From NCBI GenBank assembly GCA_025060675.1, contig JANXBI010000018.1, forward strand, positions 124,001 through 188,000: a DNA stretch of 64,000 nucleotides. The letters run 5' to 3'. Shown here in pieces: positions 8,003 to 16,712 of this stretch. The notes under the pieces were generated by a model. That model was not told the DNA's origin and made no database searches. It saw nothing but the letters and a program-made list of their open reading frames with translations. The translations under genes and the position numbers were made by a program. Origin of the DNA: Candidatus Caldatribacterium sp. Lineage in GTDB: Bacteria > Atribacterota > Atribacteria > Atribacterales > Caldatribacteriaceae. How positions within the stretch are numbered: position 1 is the first letter of the stretch; each line of letters starts with the position of its first letter.

Positions 8003-9624
8003 GGGTACGATGGTGTCACTCTGAGCGTCTTTTCGTGTCGATAGGTAGTTTTCCCTCCTTCTTTTGCTGCAAGTGTCCGGAGATGTTTCACCTGGGTGCA
8101 GACAACATCGACCTTTCCTTCCAGGCGACCTCTGGAGAAATACGCGGCAATTTGAGCTGCTTTCTCGATGTCTTCTTCCAGAGCCTCGGGTGAGAACGCT
8201 TTGACAATAACGTGGGCACCTGGAAAATCTCGGGCGTGGAGCCAATAGTCGTTTCGGGAAGCAAGACGCACGAGGATACGGTTTGCCCGTGCGCTTTTCC
8301 CTACCCATATTTCGTTTCCCGAGGGCGTTCTGAAACGGGTAATACCCCCTATGGTTTTCTGGGGTTCGTCATCTCCCGAGGAGGTCTCGGAATATCCAGG
8401 GGAAGAAAGGGCGGTTTGTATTTTTTCAAGGCGTGCTCTGAGCTCCTCGCGCGCTTTCAAAAGTTTTGTTCTTCGTTCCCGCATTTTCCGATACCGTTTG
8501 AAATATTCTTGCATCACCTCGCTGAGAGGACAAGATGGGGGCAATGCGAGAAAAATCTCTTTAGGAGAAGGGGCGAAGGGATTACGGACACGTATTCCTT
8601 CCTCTGTCCTTTCGAGAATTTCAAGGTAAGGGAGCATTTTGAGGAGCTCTCCTTTAAGACGCAACAGTTCCACATCTTCTTCTCTTGGTAGGAGGTCTTC
8701 GATTTTCTGCATTTCTCTCATGACGAAATCAAGATCCTCTTTGAGCTTTTTTTCTCGCGCTTTTTGCTGGGCTACTTCGAGGACATACTCCCGAAAAGCA
8801 AGCAGGAGGAACGCCATGGCCTCGTTGAGGGAGGAAAAAGAAGAGTAAGTGTGGGGAAGAGACGACACGTGTTCCCAGAAGACGCCAAGAGGTCTCCCAT
8901 CGTGATCAAAGAAGACAAAGAAGGTGCACTCTCCCATGAGTGGCTTGATGATCCTTTGGAAGGCGTTCTGCTTTTCAAAACGCCCAGCAAGTTCTGCGAA
9001 GGCCATGGAGAGAAAAGGACCAAAACCGTCGAGGTTGCGTACACACCATTGAGCAAGGTCGTGTGTCTCAGGGAAAACAGGGTTTATAGAGAATCTCAGA
9101 GGGTCGTGTCTTTCGCGCTGCGGTGGGAGGGTATAAGGGAGACCGGGAAGGACGCTTCGAAAGCGATTTTCCTCCGGGGAGACGGGACGGAGAGCACCAA
9201 GAATCGTCCTTTGAGCGTCGTTCTTTGTGAGGATAAGGTTTGCGTTTCGGCCGGTAAGCTCAAGGAGGCACACGAACGCAGTCTCTTTCTCCCAGAGACC
9301 TGGGTTATGGATTATCATCTCAATAACCCGATCCCAACCAACCTGCTTGAAAGTGACGATTTTCCCACCCACAAGGTATTTGTGCAGGAGTTTCTGCCAA
9401 GGAGTTTTCGGAGGATTCCCTTTCTCGAAGGAAGGAAAAAGAGCGACTGCGCTACATTCAGGATGGGTACTCACAAGAAGGCCGAATGTTTTCGAAGAGC
9501 TGAAAAGCTCAAGACTCGTTTCCCAGTCTGTAGGGAATGTCACTTTCTGTATCCTTGCGCCTACAATGTCTTTTTCGATTTCTTGGACCAGTCGCCGTAA
9601 GGCAAGACCCTCTAAGGTTTTCAT
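7981..9624 (-). CDS. rqcH: NFACT family ribosome quality control protein (RqcH/Rqc2, fibronectin-binding-like)
   Basis: 547 residues in the NFACT-N, helical coiled coil, NFACT-R order. Residues D98 and R99 (in GWDRVIEM) match the pair needed for alanine tailing in RqcH/Rqc2. The NFACT-R signature is at about 459-475 (DYWLHARDFPGAH). RqcH binds 60S/50S subunits carrying stalled peptidyl-tRNA and adds C-terminal alanine tails that mark the peptide for degradation. The older name is fibronectin-binding protein FbpA. Transcribed from a promoter at 9659-9687. Its end converges on rluD with a 22-base overlap. No rqcP gene is seen in the window. Confidence 0.9.
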   Translation of the reverse strand: MKTLEGLALRRLVQEIEKDIVGARIQKVTFPTDWETSLELFSSSKTFGLLVSTHPECSAVALFPSFEKGNPPKTPWQKLLHKYLVGGKIVTFKQVGWDRVIEMIIHNPGLWEKETAFVCLLELTGRNANLILTKNDAQRTILGALRPVSPEENRFRSVLPGLPYTLPPQRERHDPLRFSINPVFPETHDLAQWCVRNLDGFGPFLSMAFAELAGRFEKQNAFQRIIKPLMGECTFFVFFDHDGRPLGVFWEHVSSLPHTYSSFSSLNEAMAFLLLAFREYVLEVAQQKAREKKLKEDLDFVMREMQKIEDLLPREEDVELLRLKGELLKMLPYLEILERTEEGIRVRNPFAPSPKEIFLALPPSCPLSEVMQEYFKRYRKMRERRTKLLKAREELRARLEKIQTALSSPGYSETSSGDDEPQKTIGGITRFRTPSGNEIWVGKSARANRILVRLASRNDYWLHARDFPGAHVIVKAFSPEALEEDIEKAAQIAAYFSRGRLEGKVDVVCTQVKHLRTLAAKEGGKTTYRHEKTLRVTPSYPQDLQKV

Positions 9625-9633
9625 TATCGCTCA

Positions 9634-9666
9634 TTGACACTCTTGAATCGTTTCCAATAATATAGT
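9634..9666 (+). promoter_or_regulatory. Sigma-70-type promoter for the yicC-gmk-rpoZ operon
   Basis: TTGACA at 9634-9639 is a perfect -35. AATAAT at 9656-9661 (16-base spacer) or TAATAT at 9658-9663 (18-base spacer) can act as -10. Transcription would start near 9670, leaving about 30 bases before GTG 9700 with AAAGGAG at 9685-9691. The -10 region overlaps the opposing promoter of rqcH. Confidence 0.75.
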
Positions 9667-9687
9667 GGCAAGTTTTTTCTCTGTAAA
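9659..9687 (-). promoter_or_regulatory. Sigma-70-type promoter for rqcH
   Basis: Read on the minus strand: TTTACA (plus-strand 9682-9687), a 17-base spacer, then TATATT (plus-strand 9659-9664). The start point would fall near 9652, about 28 bases before the rqcH ATG at 9624. It shares bases with the divergent yicC promoter, so both are unlikely to be occupied by polymerase at once. Confidence 0.65.
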
Positions 9688-9699
9688 GGAGCGTCTCCT

Positions 9700-10572
9700 G
9701 TGCGGAGCATGACAGGGTTTGGATATGCCGAGGGAAAAGGGAACCTGGGTGTATACCGTGTGTACGTAAAGAGTGTGAATCACCGTTTTTTGGAAATCGC
9801 CCTGCGTCTTCCTCGGGAGCTTTCCCTTTGGGAGGAGAAAATCAACGAAGCGGTGCGCCAGTATGCGTCCCGAGGGAAGATTGAGCTTCGGGTAGATTTT
9901 GAGCCCTGCGAGGGGGCATTTACGGTTACGGTTCATACTGCCCTTGCTCAAGCGTATCTTGAAGCCCTACGAAAGCTTTCTTGCTCGCTCTCTCTTCCCT
10001 TTGAACCAAAGATTGAGTGGCTCATTGAAATTGGGAACATCGTGGAGGTGCAGGAGGATACGGAGGTCTGGCTTGAGGAATGGGAGAGATTTTCTCCTGT
10101 TCTCCATAATGCCCTTCAGGCCTTTTTCGCCTATCGAGTTGAGGAAGGTAAGAAGCTCTGTGCGGATCTCCAGAGACAACTCGCTGAAGCAGAGGCAAAG
10201 GTGCAGGATATTGAGGCAAGGTCGGAAAGGGTTCGGGAGTACTACTTTGAGAAGCTTCTCAAGAGAGTCAGGGAAATTGTACCTCAAGAAAAGATTGACG
10301 AAGCACTTCTCCTCCAAGAGGTGCTTTTTTACACAGACCGTAGCGACATCCACGAGGAGATTGTTCGATTGCGAGCGCATATTGCGAGGGTGAGGAATCT
10401 CTTAACGCGGGATGGGGTGGTGGGACGAGAGCTTGAGTTTGTGCTCCAGGAGATGCATCGAGAGGTGAACACCATTGGAGCGAAATCGCCAGACAGTGAG
10501 ATATCCTCGCTCGTGGTGGACATGAAAACCCTTCTTGAGCGAATGCGGGAGCAGGTCCATAACGTGGAGTGA
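9700..10572 (+). CDS. yicC: YicC/YloC family endoribonuclease
   Basis: 290 residues, standard for the family. The N-terminus RSMTGFGYAEG and the C-terminal REVNTIGAKS are hallmark blocks. YicC proteins are RNases that act on single-stranded or structured RNA in E. coli and B. subtilis (YloC). GTG 9700 has AAAGGAG eight bases upstream. It heads a run of closely spaced genes through gmk, rpoZ, coaBC and priA, the same order as the yloC-gmk-rpoZ-coaBC-priA cluster of Firmicutes. The stop overlaps a possible gmk GTG. Confidence 0.93.
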   Translation: MRSMTGFGYAEGKGNLGVYRVYVKSVNHRFLEIALRLPRELSLWEEKINEAVRQYASRGKIELRVDFEPCEGAFTVTVHTALAQAYLEALRKLSCSLSLPFEPKIEWLIEIGNIVEVQEDTEVWLEEWERFSPVLHNALQAFFAYRVEEGKKLCADLQRQLAEAEAKVQDIEARSERVREYYFEKLLKRVREIVPQEKIDEALLLQEVLFYTDRSDIHEEIVRLRAHIARVRNLLTRDGVVGRELEFVLQEMHREVNTIGAKSPDSEISSLVVDMKTLLERMREQVHNVE

Positions 10573-10574
10573 CT

Positions 10575-11147
10575 ATGGCTGGCCTTCTCTTTGTTATTTC
10601 CGGACCTTCTGGAGTGGGCAAAAGTACCCTTCGAAAAGAAGTGATGAAGCGGTGTAGTGGATTGAAGTATTCCGTTTCTTATACGACCCGCCCTCCCCGT
10701 CCGGGAGAGATACAGGGAGTGGACTATTACTTTGTGACCCCCGAAGATTTCGAAAGAATGAGAGATGCGGGTGCATTTGTAGAATGGGCGAAAGTCCATG
10801 GGAACTACTATGGCACTCCTCGCCGTCCTATAGAAGAGTGGCGAGAGGAAGGCTTTGACGTTATTCTTGAAATTGACGTTCAGGGGGCACTGCAGGTCAA
10901 AAGGAGTTGTCCTGATGGGATTTTCATCTTTGTTGCTCCTCCTTCCCTTCGAGTCCTTGAGGAACGGCTTCGCAGACGCAATACCGATCAGGAGGACGAG
11001 ATTCTCCTGCGAATGACGAATGCTCATCTTGAGATGCAGTGTATCAAAGACTACAATTACCTTGTGGTCAACGACGTTTTTGAAGAGGCAGTGCAGTGTC
11101 TTTGTGCTATCATCATTGCTGAGCGTTGCCGGATTCGGGAGAGGTGA
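10575..11147 (+). CDS. gmk: Guanylate kinase
   Basis: Phosphorylates GMP to GDP with ATP. 190 residues. P-loop GPSGVGKST lies near the N-terminus, followed by the GMP-binding YTTRPPRPGEIQGVDYYF block and EIDVQGALQVK. ATG 10575 is preferred over GTG 10569 because GGAG at 10566-10569 is well spaced for it. Co-transcribed with yicC and rpoZ. Confidence 0.97.
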   Translation: MAGLLFVISGPSGVGKSTLRKEVMKRCSGLKYSVSYTTRPPRPGEIQGVDYYFVTPEDFERMRDAGAFVEWAKVHGNYYGTPRRPIEEWREEGFDVILEIDVQGALQVKRSCPDGIFIFVAPPSLRVLEERLRRRNTDQEDEILLRMTNAHLEMQCIKDYNYLVVNDVFEEAVQCLCAIIIAERCRIRER

Positions 11148-11153
11148 GTCCTT

Positions 11154-11348
11154 ATGTTCTCGATTGACGATTTAGTGAAAAAGGCAGGTAATGCCTATAT
11201 CCTTTCTCTGGTCGTGGCTCGGCGTATCCGTCAGCTTAACGAGGGGGCACACCCCCTTGTTGAATTGAAGGAACCCCACAAACCGCTTTTTATTGCAATC
11301 CGCGAGGTTCTTGAGGACAAGATTCAGTTTACCTTTGCTGAGGAATGA
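11154..11348 (+). CDS. rpoZ: RNA polymerase omega subunit
   Basis: 64 residues. The conserved N-terminal helix pattern of omega is visible: a short lead, then YILSLVVARRIRQLNEG and KPLFIAIREVLEDKI. Omega helps assemble and stabilise RNA polymerase. It has no ppGpp-binding MAR motif that I can identify with confidence. The position between gmk and coaBC is the standard one. ATG 11154 follows GAGAGGTGAG. Confidence 0.92.
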   Translation: MFSIDDLVKKAGNAYILSLVVARRIRQLNEGAHPLVELKEPHKPLFIAIREVLEDKIQFTFAEE

Positions 11349-12562
11349 TTGTCTACCATCCTTCCTCTTTCTTCGAAGGCAAGAAAATTCTCCTTGGGGT
11401 TACGGGAGGTATCGCTGCGGTTAAGGTTGTGAGCCTTGCGCGATACCTGACCGAGAAAGGTGCTCGTGTAACGACTTGCATGACACGTCATGCGCTTCGC
11501 ATTGTGGGACGGGTTTCCTTTGAGGCAGTGACTGGAGAGCGGGTCTACGTTGATTCTTTTGCAGAGGGGGCTTCTCTTGCCCATATTGCTCTTGCACGTA
11601 GTCACGATCTTATCCTCGTTGTTCCGGCGACGGCAAACATCATCGGCAAGATGGCGCATGGCATTGCGGATGACCTCCTGAGCACCCTCCTCCTTGTGGA
11701 ACCGCAGAAAGTTCTCCTGGCACCAGCTATGAACGTGAGTATGTGGAGGAACCCAGTAGTGCAGGAGAATGTAAGGATTCTCATGGAGCGAGGAGTGGGG
11801 GTTATTCCTCCTTCTTCTGGGAAGCTGGCTTGTGGAGAAGAGGGGGAAGGGCGTCTACCGGAGATCGAAGAGATCGTCGAGGCAATTTTCCAAGCCCTGC
11901 ACACTCCTCGCGATCTTACTGGCAAGAAAATCCTTATTACTGCGGGAGCTACTCGGGAGTGGCTTGATCCTGTACGGTTTGTTTCCAATCCCTCAAGCGG
12001 CCTTATGGGATGTGCTCTGGCAAGCGTCTGTCGTGCCTGGGGTGGAGAGGTCAAACTCGTTACCGGTGTTCTCTCCACTCGTGTTCCTTTTGGGGTGGTA
12101 CAGGAAAAGGCGGAGACAGCTCTTGCCATGCGGGAAGCAGTTCTTCGGTCTTTCGACTGGTGCGACGTCCTCATCATGTGTGCGGCGGTTTCCGATTTCC
12201 GACCCATTGCTTTTTCGCCTGTAAAGTTGAAGAAGAACAACGATGGCGTTTATACACTTTCTTTAGTACCGAATCCTGATATCCTGCAAGAGGTGGGGGA
12301 ACGGAAGGGTACTAAGCTCATCGTAGGTTTTTGCGCCGAAACCGAAAATGTCCTTGAGGAAGCTTGGCGAAAACTTCGCGCCAAAAATGCTGATGTGATG
12401 GTGGCAAACCTTGTGGGACAAGAGGGAACAGGATTTGCTGTCCCGACGAATAGAGTGTGGATCGTTGATCGAAAAGGAAACGAGGTGGCCTTCCCTCTCT
12501 TGCCAAAGACCGATGTTGCGGAGCGTATTGTCTCCCATCTTGTAGCACATTTCCTCTCATGA
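11345..12562 (+). CDS. coaBC: Bifunctional phosphopantothenoylcysteine decarboxylase/synthetase
   Basis: 405 residues. The N-terminal half is the FMN-dependent decarboxylase CoaC (LGVTGGIAAVK, the likely active His in EGASLAHIAL, APAMNVSMWRNP and the flexible lid GKLACGEEGEGR). The C-terminal half is the CTP-dependent CoaB synthetase (ITAGATREWLDPVRFVSN, AAVSDFRP, KLKK). Together they turn phosphopantothenate into phosphopantetheine for coenzyme A. coaD, the next step, is in this window at 48.8 kb. ATG 11345 overlaps the rpoZ stop. Confidence 0.96.
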   Translation: MIVYHPSSFFEGKKILLGVTGGIAAVKVVSLARYLTEKGARVTTCMTRHALRIVGRVSFEAVTGERVYVDSFAEGASLAHIALARSHDLILVVPATANIIGKMAHGIADDLLSTLLLVEPQKVLLAPAMNVSMWRNPVVQENVRILMERGVGVIPPSSGKLACGEEGEGRLPEIEEIVEAIFQALHTPRDLTGKKILITAGATREWLDPVRFVSNPSSGLMGCALASVCRAWGGEVKLVTGVLSTRVPFGVVQEKAETALAMREAVLRSFDWCDVLIMCAAVSDFRPIAFSPVKLKKNNDGVYTLSLVPNPDILQEVGERKGTKLIVGFCAETENVLEEAWRKLRAKNADVMVANLVGQEGTGFAVPTNRVWIVDRKGNEVAFPLLPKTDVAERIVSHLVAHFLS

Positions 12563-14562
12563 GGTTCATCGTTCAAGTTGCCCTCCCTCTCCCGCTTTTC
12601 CGGACATTCTCCTATGCAGTCCCTGAAGGACTTCGTGATGTAGTCCGAGTAGGGAGTACGGTTGAGGTTGATTTCCATAACCGGGTTATGACCGGTTGGG
12701 TGGTGGAAGAAGGTGGGGAGGAGGTGCCAGGACTTAAAGAAATCCGTACTGTAGAACCGCTTCCCCCCTTACCGCTTGCTTTCCTTGCGTTTTTGCGGCG
12801 GCTTTCGGTGCTGTACCTTGCTCCTTTTGGGGAAGTAATCGCCTCTGCAATGCCCTCCCTTCGAAAGTCCTATAAAGACGCTCTTTCTTTTCGAGTATTT
12901 GAGGGGGAAGAAAGGTCCGTATTTTGTGAAAGGTTCAGTGCCTTCCCCCCCCAGGGAATGAATGGTTTCCTCTTCCGAGAGCAGTTCTGTGTTTCTAAGC
13001 ATGAGTGGCAAGAGCTCCTTGCGAACAGGATTATCCGTGTTGAGCCAGAACGGTGGGTGTTTGAAGCAATTCCTCGGTCTCCTGGGGAGTTCACCTTTTG
13101 GGAAATTCCTCGCATGAGCGATCGGAAAACGTTCCTTAAAGAGGTTTTGGAAAGGGCACAGAGAATGAAACGGAAGGTGCTGCTTCTTTTTCCAGATTTT
13201 GAACGAGAAGATGCTTTTGTGAGTTTCCTCGGTGAACTTCTCCCTCCCTCAGCTGTCGTTCGTTACGACAGCCGTTTGAACGTGCGGGAGAGGCTTAAGG
13301 CCTTTCTCCGTATCGTGGAAGGAGATTTTGTGGTTGCTGTGGGAACCCGCCTGGCAGCCTTCCTTTTTCCTCATAGTGACCTTTACTTCCACGTGCTCTT
13401 TGATCCCGAGGAAAAGGGGTATTTTCCTGACCGTGCTCCCCACTATAACATCGTTGAGGTGCTCGAAGAGCGAGTGCGTTTTTTGGGGGGTCACCTTGAT
13501 ATTGTGGGTACCCTTCCTCCTCTGCGGGTGTATTTCCAATGGACGAGAGGTGTCCTAAAATTAGGAAAAGCGTTTTCCTCCCCCTCTGGAGTCGACATCC
13601 GAGGTGTTGTTGTCCAGAGAAAGTGGGGAAGGTGTGCGCTCTTTCCTCCTACGAGGCTTTTTATTGAAGAGGTTCTGCGGCGTAGGGGAGTTGTGCTCAT
13701 ATGGGTTCAGAAAACAGGTTACGCTACAGCTCTGGGATGTCGAGAATGCGGCTTTTACTACACTTGCCCTTCTTGTGGTATCGCTCTCCGATACCATCAG
13801 GATCGTGTTCTCCTTGTATGTCCTTTGTGTCATTTGCAGCAGACCCCTGAGAGCACATGTCCGCTGTGTGGGGGTATAGCATGGGAAGAGTGGGGACAGG
13901 GAACGGAGAGGGTTTTTGAGGAGGTTGCGAAAGTGTTTCCAGGGGTGTCCAAAGAACGGGTGGATCCGGAGAACGACGAAGAAGGATGGAAAAGTACCAT
14001 ACAAACTCCTTCGATTCTTGTGGGGACAAATGCCCTCCTCCGAGAGAGTATTCTTGGCCATGCCTCTCTTTTTGTCATTCATTCCCTTGATGAGTGGCTT
14101 GGTCTTCCTGAGATTGGCATACGAGAAGAATTTTATCTCCGTTTGCACAGAGCCATTCGACTGCTCCCCAAAAGTGCCCGGATTGTCGTCCAAGGAAGCC
14201 GCCAGAGCCTCTCGCAGCTTGCGGAGTTTCTCAAGCCTTGGTCAGTCTTTTACGCCCCGTTTCTTGAGAAGCGAAAAGTGCTCTCTTATCCTCCCTTTGC
14301 ACGTCTTGTGCGGATTATTGCTCAAGCGAGGAATAAAGCAACGGTCCTGCAGGTTCTCACTCGTTTGAGGGAGTTCTTCCTGGCTCAAGGAATTCAAGTT
14401 CTGGGGCCGTTTCCCAGCATGCGTCCTCGCCGGGGGCAAGCTAGGAGCATGGAGCTTGTGATTCGGTACGCTGATACGGATGCAGAGAAAGTCTTTGTCC
14501 TGTGTTCTCAAGTCTTTCCCCTTTCTGGGGTCAAATGGTCTTTTGAGCCTGTGTTGTTTTAA
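12559..14562 (+). CDS. priA: PriA-like primosomal protein N', with degenerate helicase motifs
   Basis: 667 residues. The N-terminal DNA-binding domain (PLFRTFSYAVPEGL, about 10-25) and the C-terminal domain (SYPPFARLVRI, GPFPSMRPRRGQ) are typical, and the eight zinc cysteines of the metal-binding site are all present between C394 and C437. The motor motifs are not. Where a Walker A GVTGSGKT is expected (about 178-190) there is WEIPRMSDRK, the DEEH box is replaced by FDPEEKGYF (281-289), and GTQM is GTNA. VGTRLAAF and GQGTERVFEEV still align with PriA. It probably acts as a non-helicase restart factor, as proposed for some actinobacterial PriA proteins. It sits between coaBC and def. Confidence 0.88.
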   Translation: MRFIVQVALPLPLFRTFSYAVPEGLRDVVRVGSTVEVDFHNRVMTGWVVEEGGEEVPGLKEIRTVEPLPPLPLAFLAFLRRLSVLYLAPFGEVIASAMPSLRKSYKDALSFRVFEGEERSVFCERFSAFPPQGMNGFLFREQFCVSKHEWQELLANRIIRVEPERWVFEAIPRSPGEFTFWEIPRMSDRKTFLKEVLERAQRMKRKVLLLFPDFEREDAFVSFLGELLPPSAVVRYDSRLNVRERLKAFLRIVEGDFVVAVGTRLAAFLFPHSDLYFHVLFDPEEKGYFPDRAPHYNIVEVLEERVRFLGGHLDIVGTLPPLRVYFQWTRGVLKLGKAFSSPSGVDIRGVVVQRKWGRCALFPPTRLFIEEVLRRRGVVLIWVQKTGYATALGCRECGFYYTCPSCGIALRYHQDRVLLVCPLCHLQQTPESTCPLCGGIAWEEWGQGTERVFEEVAKVFPGVSKERVDPENDEEGWKSTIQTPSILVGTNALLRESILGHASLFVIHSLDEWLGLPEIGIREEFYLRLHRAIRLLPKSARIVVQGSRQSLSQLAEFLKPWSVFYAPFLEKRKVLSYPPFARLVRIIAQARNKATVLQVLTRLREFFLAQGIQVLGPFPSMRPRRGQARSMELVIRYADTDAEKVFVLCSQVFPLSGVKWSFEPVLF

Positions 14563-14574
14563 GGAGGATGTTCC

Positions 14575-15081
14575 GTGGCGCTTCGAACTCTTGAGAAGTA
14601 TGGAAGTCCTATTCTCCGTGAGAAGGCTAAACCGGTAACTGATATCACCGAGGAAATTGTGGTTCTTGCTCAAGACATGCTGGAGACGATGCACGCTTTT
14701 TCAGGGATAGGTCTTGCAGGTAATCAGGTGGGAGTTCCTCTCCGAATTATCACGGTGTTGCACCCAGAAACACAAGAGGGTGTGGTCGTTGTCAATCCGG
14801 AGATTGTAGTCATGAGTGCGGAAAAGGAGGTTGGAGAGGAGGGGTGCCTCAGTATTCCTGAGGTTTATGGGAAGGTTGAGCGAGCATCACAGATTGTTGT
14901 TCGGGGGTGGAACCTTCGTGGGGAGGAAGTAGAAATTAAGGCGCAAGGCCTTCTTGCGCGGGTTTTCCAACATGAAATCGACCATCTTAATGGTATTCTC
15001 TTTGTGGATCGTCTCCATCCAGCGAAAAGGCTCCTTTTGAGTAGCAAACTCCGAAAGATTGCTCGTGAGGGGACATGGTAA
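14575..15081 (+). CDS. def: Peptide deformylase
   Basis: Metalloenzyme that removes the N-formyl group from new proteins. 168 residues with all three motifs: GIGLAGNQVG (the usual GLAAxQ with a Gly), EEGCLSIPE with the metal Cys, and QHEIDHLNG with the two metal His and catalytic Glu. GTG 14575 is preceded by a perfect AAGGAGG at 14561-14567. fmt follows at once, the common def-fmt pair. Confidence 0.96.
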   Translation: MALRTLEKYGSPILREKAKPVTDITEEIVVLAQDMLETMHAFSGIGLAGNQVGVPLRIITVLHPETQEGVVVVNPEIVVMSAEKEVGEEGCLSIPEVYGKVERASQIVVRGWNLRGEEVEIKAQGLLARVFQHEIDHLNGILFVDRLHPAKRLLLSSKLRKIAREGTW

Positions 15082-15082
15082 C

Positions 15083-16018
15083 ATGCGTATCGTTTTCATG
15101 GGGACATCCCTTTTCGGAGTCAAAGTGCTGGCTGAGATTGTCCGGGAGGACCGCTTGACAATTCTTGGGGTTGTAACGCGGCCAGACCGCCCGGCCGGAA
15201 GGGGATTGCGTCTTTCACCGCCGCCAGTACGGGAAGCAGCAGAGCGTTGGGGACTTCCGGTATGGCAACCGGAGCGTGTGAATAACCCGGATTTCGTGGC
15301 ATTTCTCCGATCCCTTGGGTGTGAAGCCATTGTGGTTGCCGCATATGGGCAGATTCTCAAAAAGGAGCTCCTATCTCTTCCCCCTTTAGGTTGCCTTAAC
15401 GTTCATGCTTCGCTCCTTCCTAAATATCGTGGTCCTGATCCGATTCGTTGGACTCTTCTCAATGGGGACGAAGTGACGGGAGTTACAGTGATGCTTATGG
15501 ACGAGGGAGTGGATACTGGTCCAGTACTTGCACAACAGTCTTCACCGGTGATGCCAGATGATACGTATCTTTCGCTTGTGGAACGGCTGGGTACTATGGG
15601 TGGGAGGCTTCTCTGCAGCGTTCTTCCCGCATGGAAAGATGGCCAGCTTGTGCCTCGTCCTCAAGAAGGAGAGCCATCTTATGCTCCTCTTCTTGGAAAG
15701 GATAAAGCTCGTATTTGCTGGGAAAACCCTTCTTGGTATATTGCCCGGCAAGTGAGAGCGTTTTTCCCTTCACCAGGAGCGTATGCTTTTTTTGAAGGGA
15801 AACGTCTCAAAGTCCTTGCTGCTTCCTGGGAGGAGGGTATGGGAACTTCTTGTCTTCCTGGAACTATTTACCGTATAGAGAAACATCGAGGCATTGTGGT
15901 GTGTACGGGTAATGGGTTCGTGGTTCTTGAGAAGCTGCAGCCTGAAGGGAGACGAATGATGTCTGCATGGGAATTTGTTTGTGGGTACCGTGTCCGTGAG
16001 GGTCAAGTACTCAACTAG
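15083..16018 (+). CDS. fmt: Methionyl-tRNA formyltransferase
   Basis: Formylates initiator Met-tRNA using 10-formyl-tetrahydrofolate. 311 residues. The catalytic N-H-D set is visible as NVHASLLPKYRG and MDEGVDTGPVL. The usual RGAAPI is RGPDPI here. The C-terminal OB-type domain is present. ATG 15083 is taken as start; the frame opens a little upstream (TTG 15059) but inside def. It pairs with def to add and remove the formyl group. Confidence 0.95.
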   Translation: MRIVFMGTSLFGVKVLAEIVREDRLTILGVVTRPDRPAGRGLRLSPPPVREAAERWGLPVWQPERVNNPDFVAFLRSLGCEAIVVAAYGQILKKELLSLPPLGCLNVHASLLPKYRGPDPIRWTLLNGDEVTGVTVMLMDEGVDTGPVLAQQSSPVMPDDTYLSLVERLGTMGGRLLCSVLPAWKDGQLVPRPQEGEPSYAPLLGKDKARICWENPSWYIARQVRAFFPSPGAYAFFEGKRLKVLAASWEEGMGTSCLPGTIYRIEKHRGIVVCTGNGFVVLEKLQPEGRRMMSAWEFVCGYRVREGQVLN

Positions 16019-16021
16019 GGG

Positions 16022-16708
16022 GTGGAGAGCGTGTTTTTCTTTGACCCGACTTTTCTTCTCCTTATTCCTGCGCTTCTTCTTGCCTTGTATGCTCATACGA
16101 AAGTAGCGCAAACGTACGCAGCGCTCTCTCGGAGGAGGGCAAGGATTGGTCTTTCTGGCTGGCAAATCGCAACGGAGCTTGTAGAGCAACTTGGACTTCG
16201 AGTGCGTGTTGAAGAGATTCCTGGAGCTCTGACTGACCACTATGACCCATCTCGTGAGGTTTTGCGGCTTTCCCAGGCAGTGGCTCGTGGAACCTCGGTA
16301 GCCGATCTTGCTGTGGTTGCTCACGAAGTGGGTCATGTCTTGCAAAAACGTGAAGGATACGCTCCTTTCGCAGTTCGGAGTGCCCTTGTCCCTGTGGCTG
16401 GTTTTGGTTCGCAGCTTGCGCTTCCCCTCTTTTTCCTCGGTTTCCTTTTTGCCTTCCGGCCGCTTATGGACATTGGCATTCTTCTCTTCAGCGCTGCCGT
16501 ACTCTTCCAGCTTGTGGTGCTTCCGGTGGAGTTTGATGCAAGCCGGAGGGCTCTGTATGTTCTTGAGCGCTTAGGCCTTATAGGTCGGGATGAAAAACCC
16601 CTTGTTCGGCAAATGCTTCACGCTGCTTCTCTGACGTACATTGCGGCAACTGCTGTCGCTGCGCTGCAACTCGTGCGTCTTTTCCTTTTACGAGAAAGTA
16701 GGGAATGA
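16022..16708 (+). CDS. YugP-like zinc metallopeptidase, membrane bound
   Basis: 228 residues. A HEVGH zinc site lies at about 101-105 between an N-terminal membrane segment and three more hydrophobic segments. This is the DUF2268/YugP-type neutral zinc peptidase family. Its substrate is not known. The gene stands between fmt and rsmB, as in Firmicutes. GTG 16022 and GTG 16031 are both possible; GGTGGAG at 16021-16027 suits the second. Confidence 0.88.
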   Translation: MESVFFFDPTFLLLIPALLLALYAHTKVAQTYAALSRRRARIGLSGWQIATELVEQLGLRVRVEEIPGALTDHYDPSREVLRLSQAVARGTSVADLAVVAHEVGHVLQKREGYAPFAVRSALVPVAGFGSQLALPLFFLGFLFAFRPLMDIGILLFSAAVLFQLVVLPVEFDASRRALYVLERLGLIGRDEKPLVRQMLHAASLTYIAATAVAALQLVRLFLLRESRE

Positions 16709-16712
16709 AACC

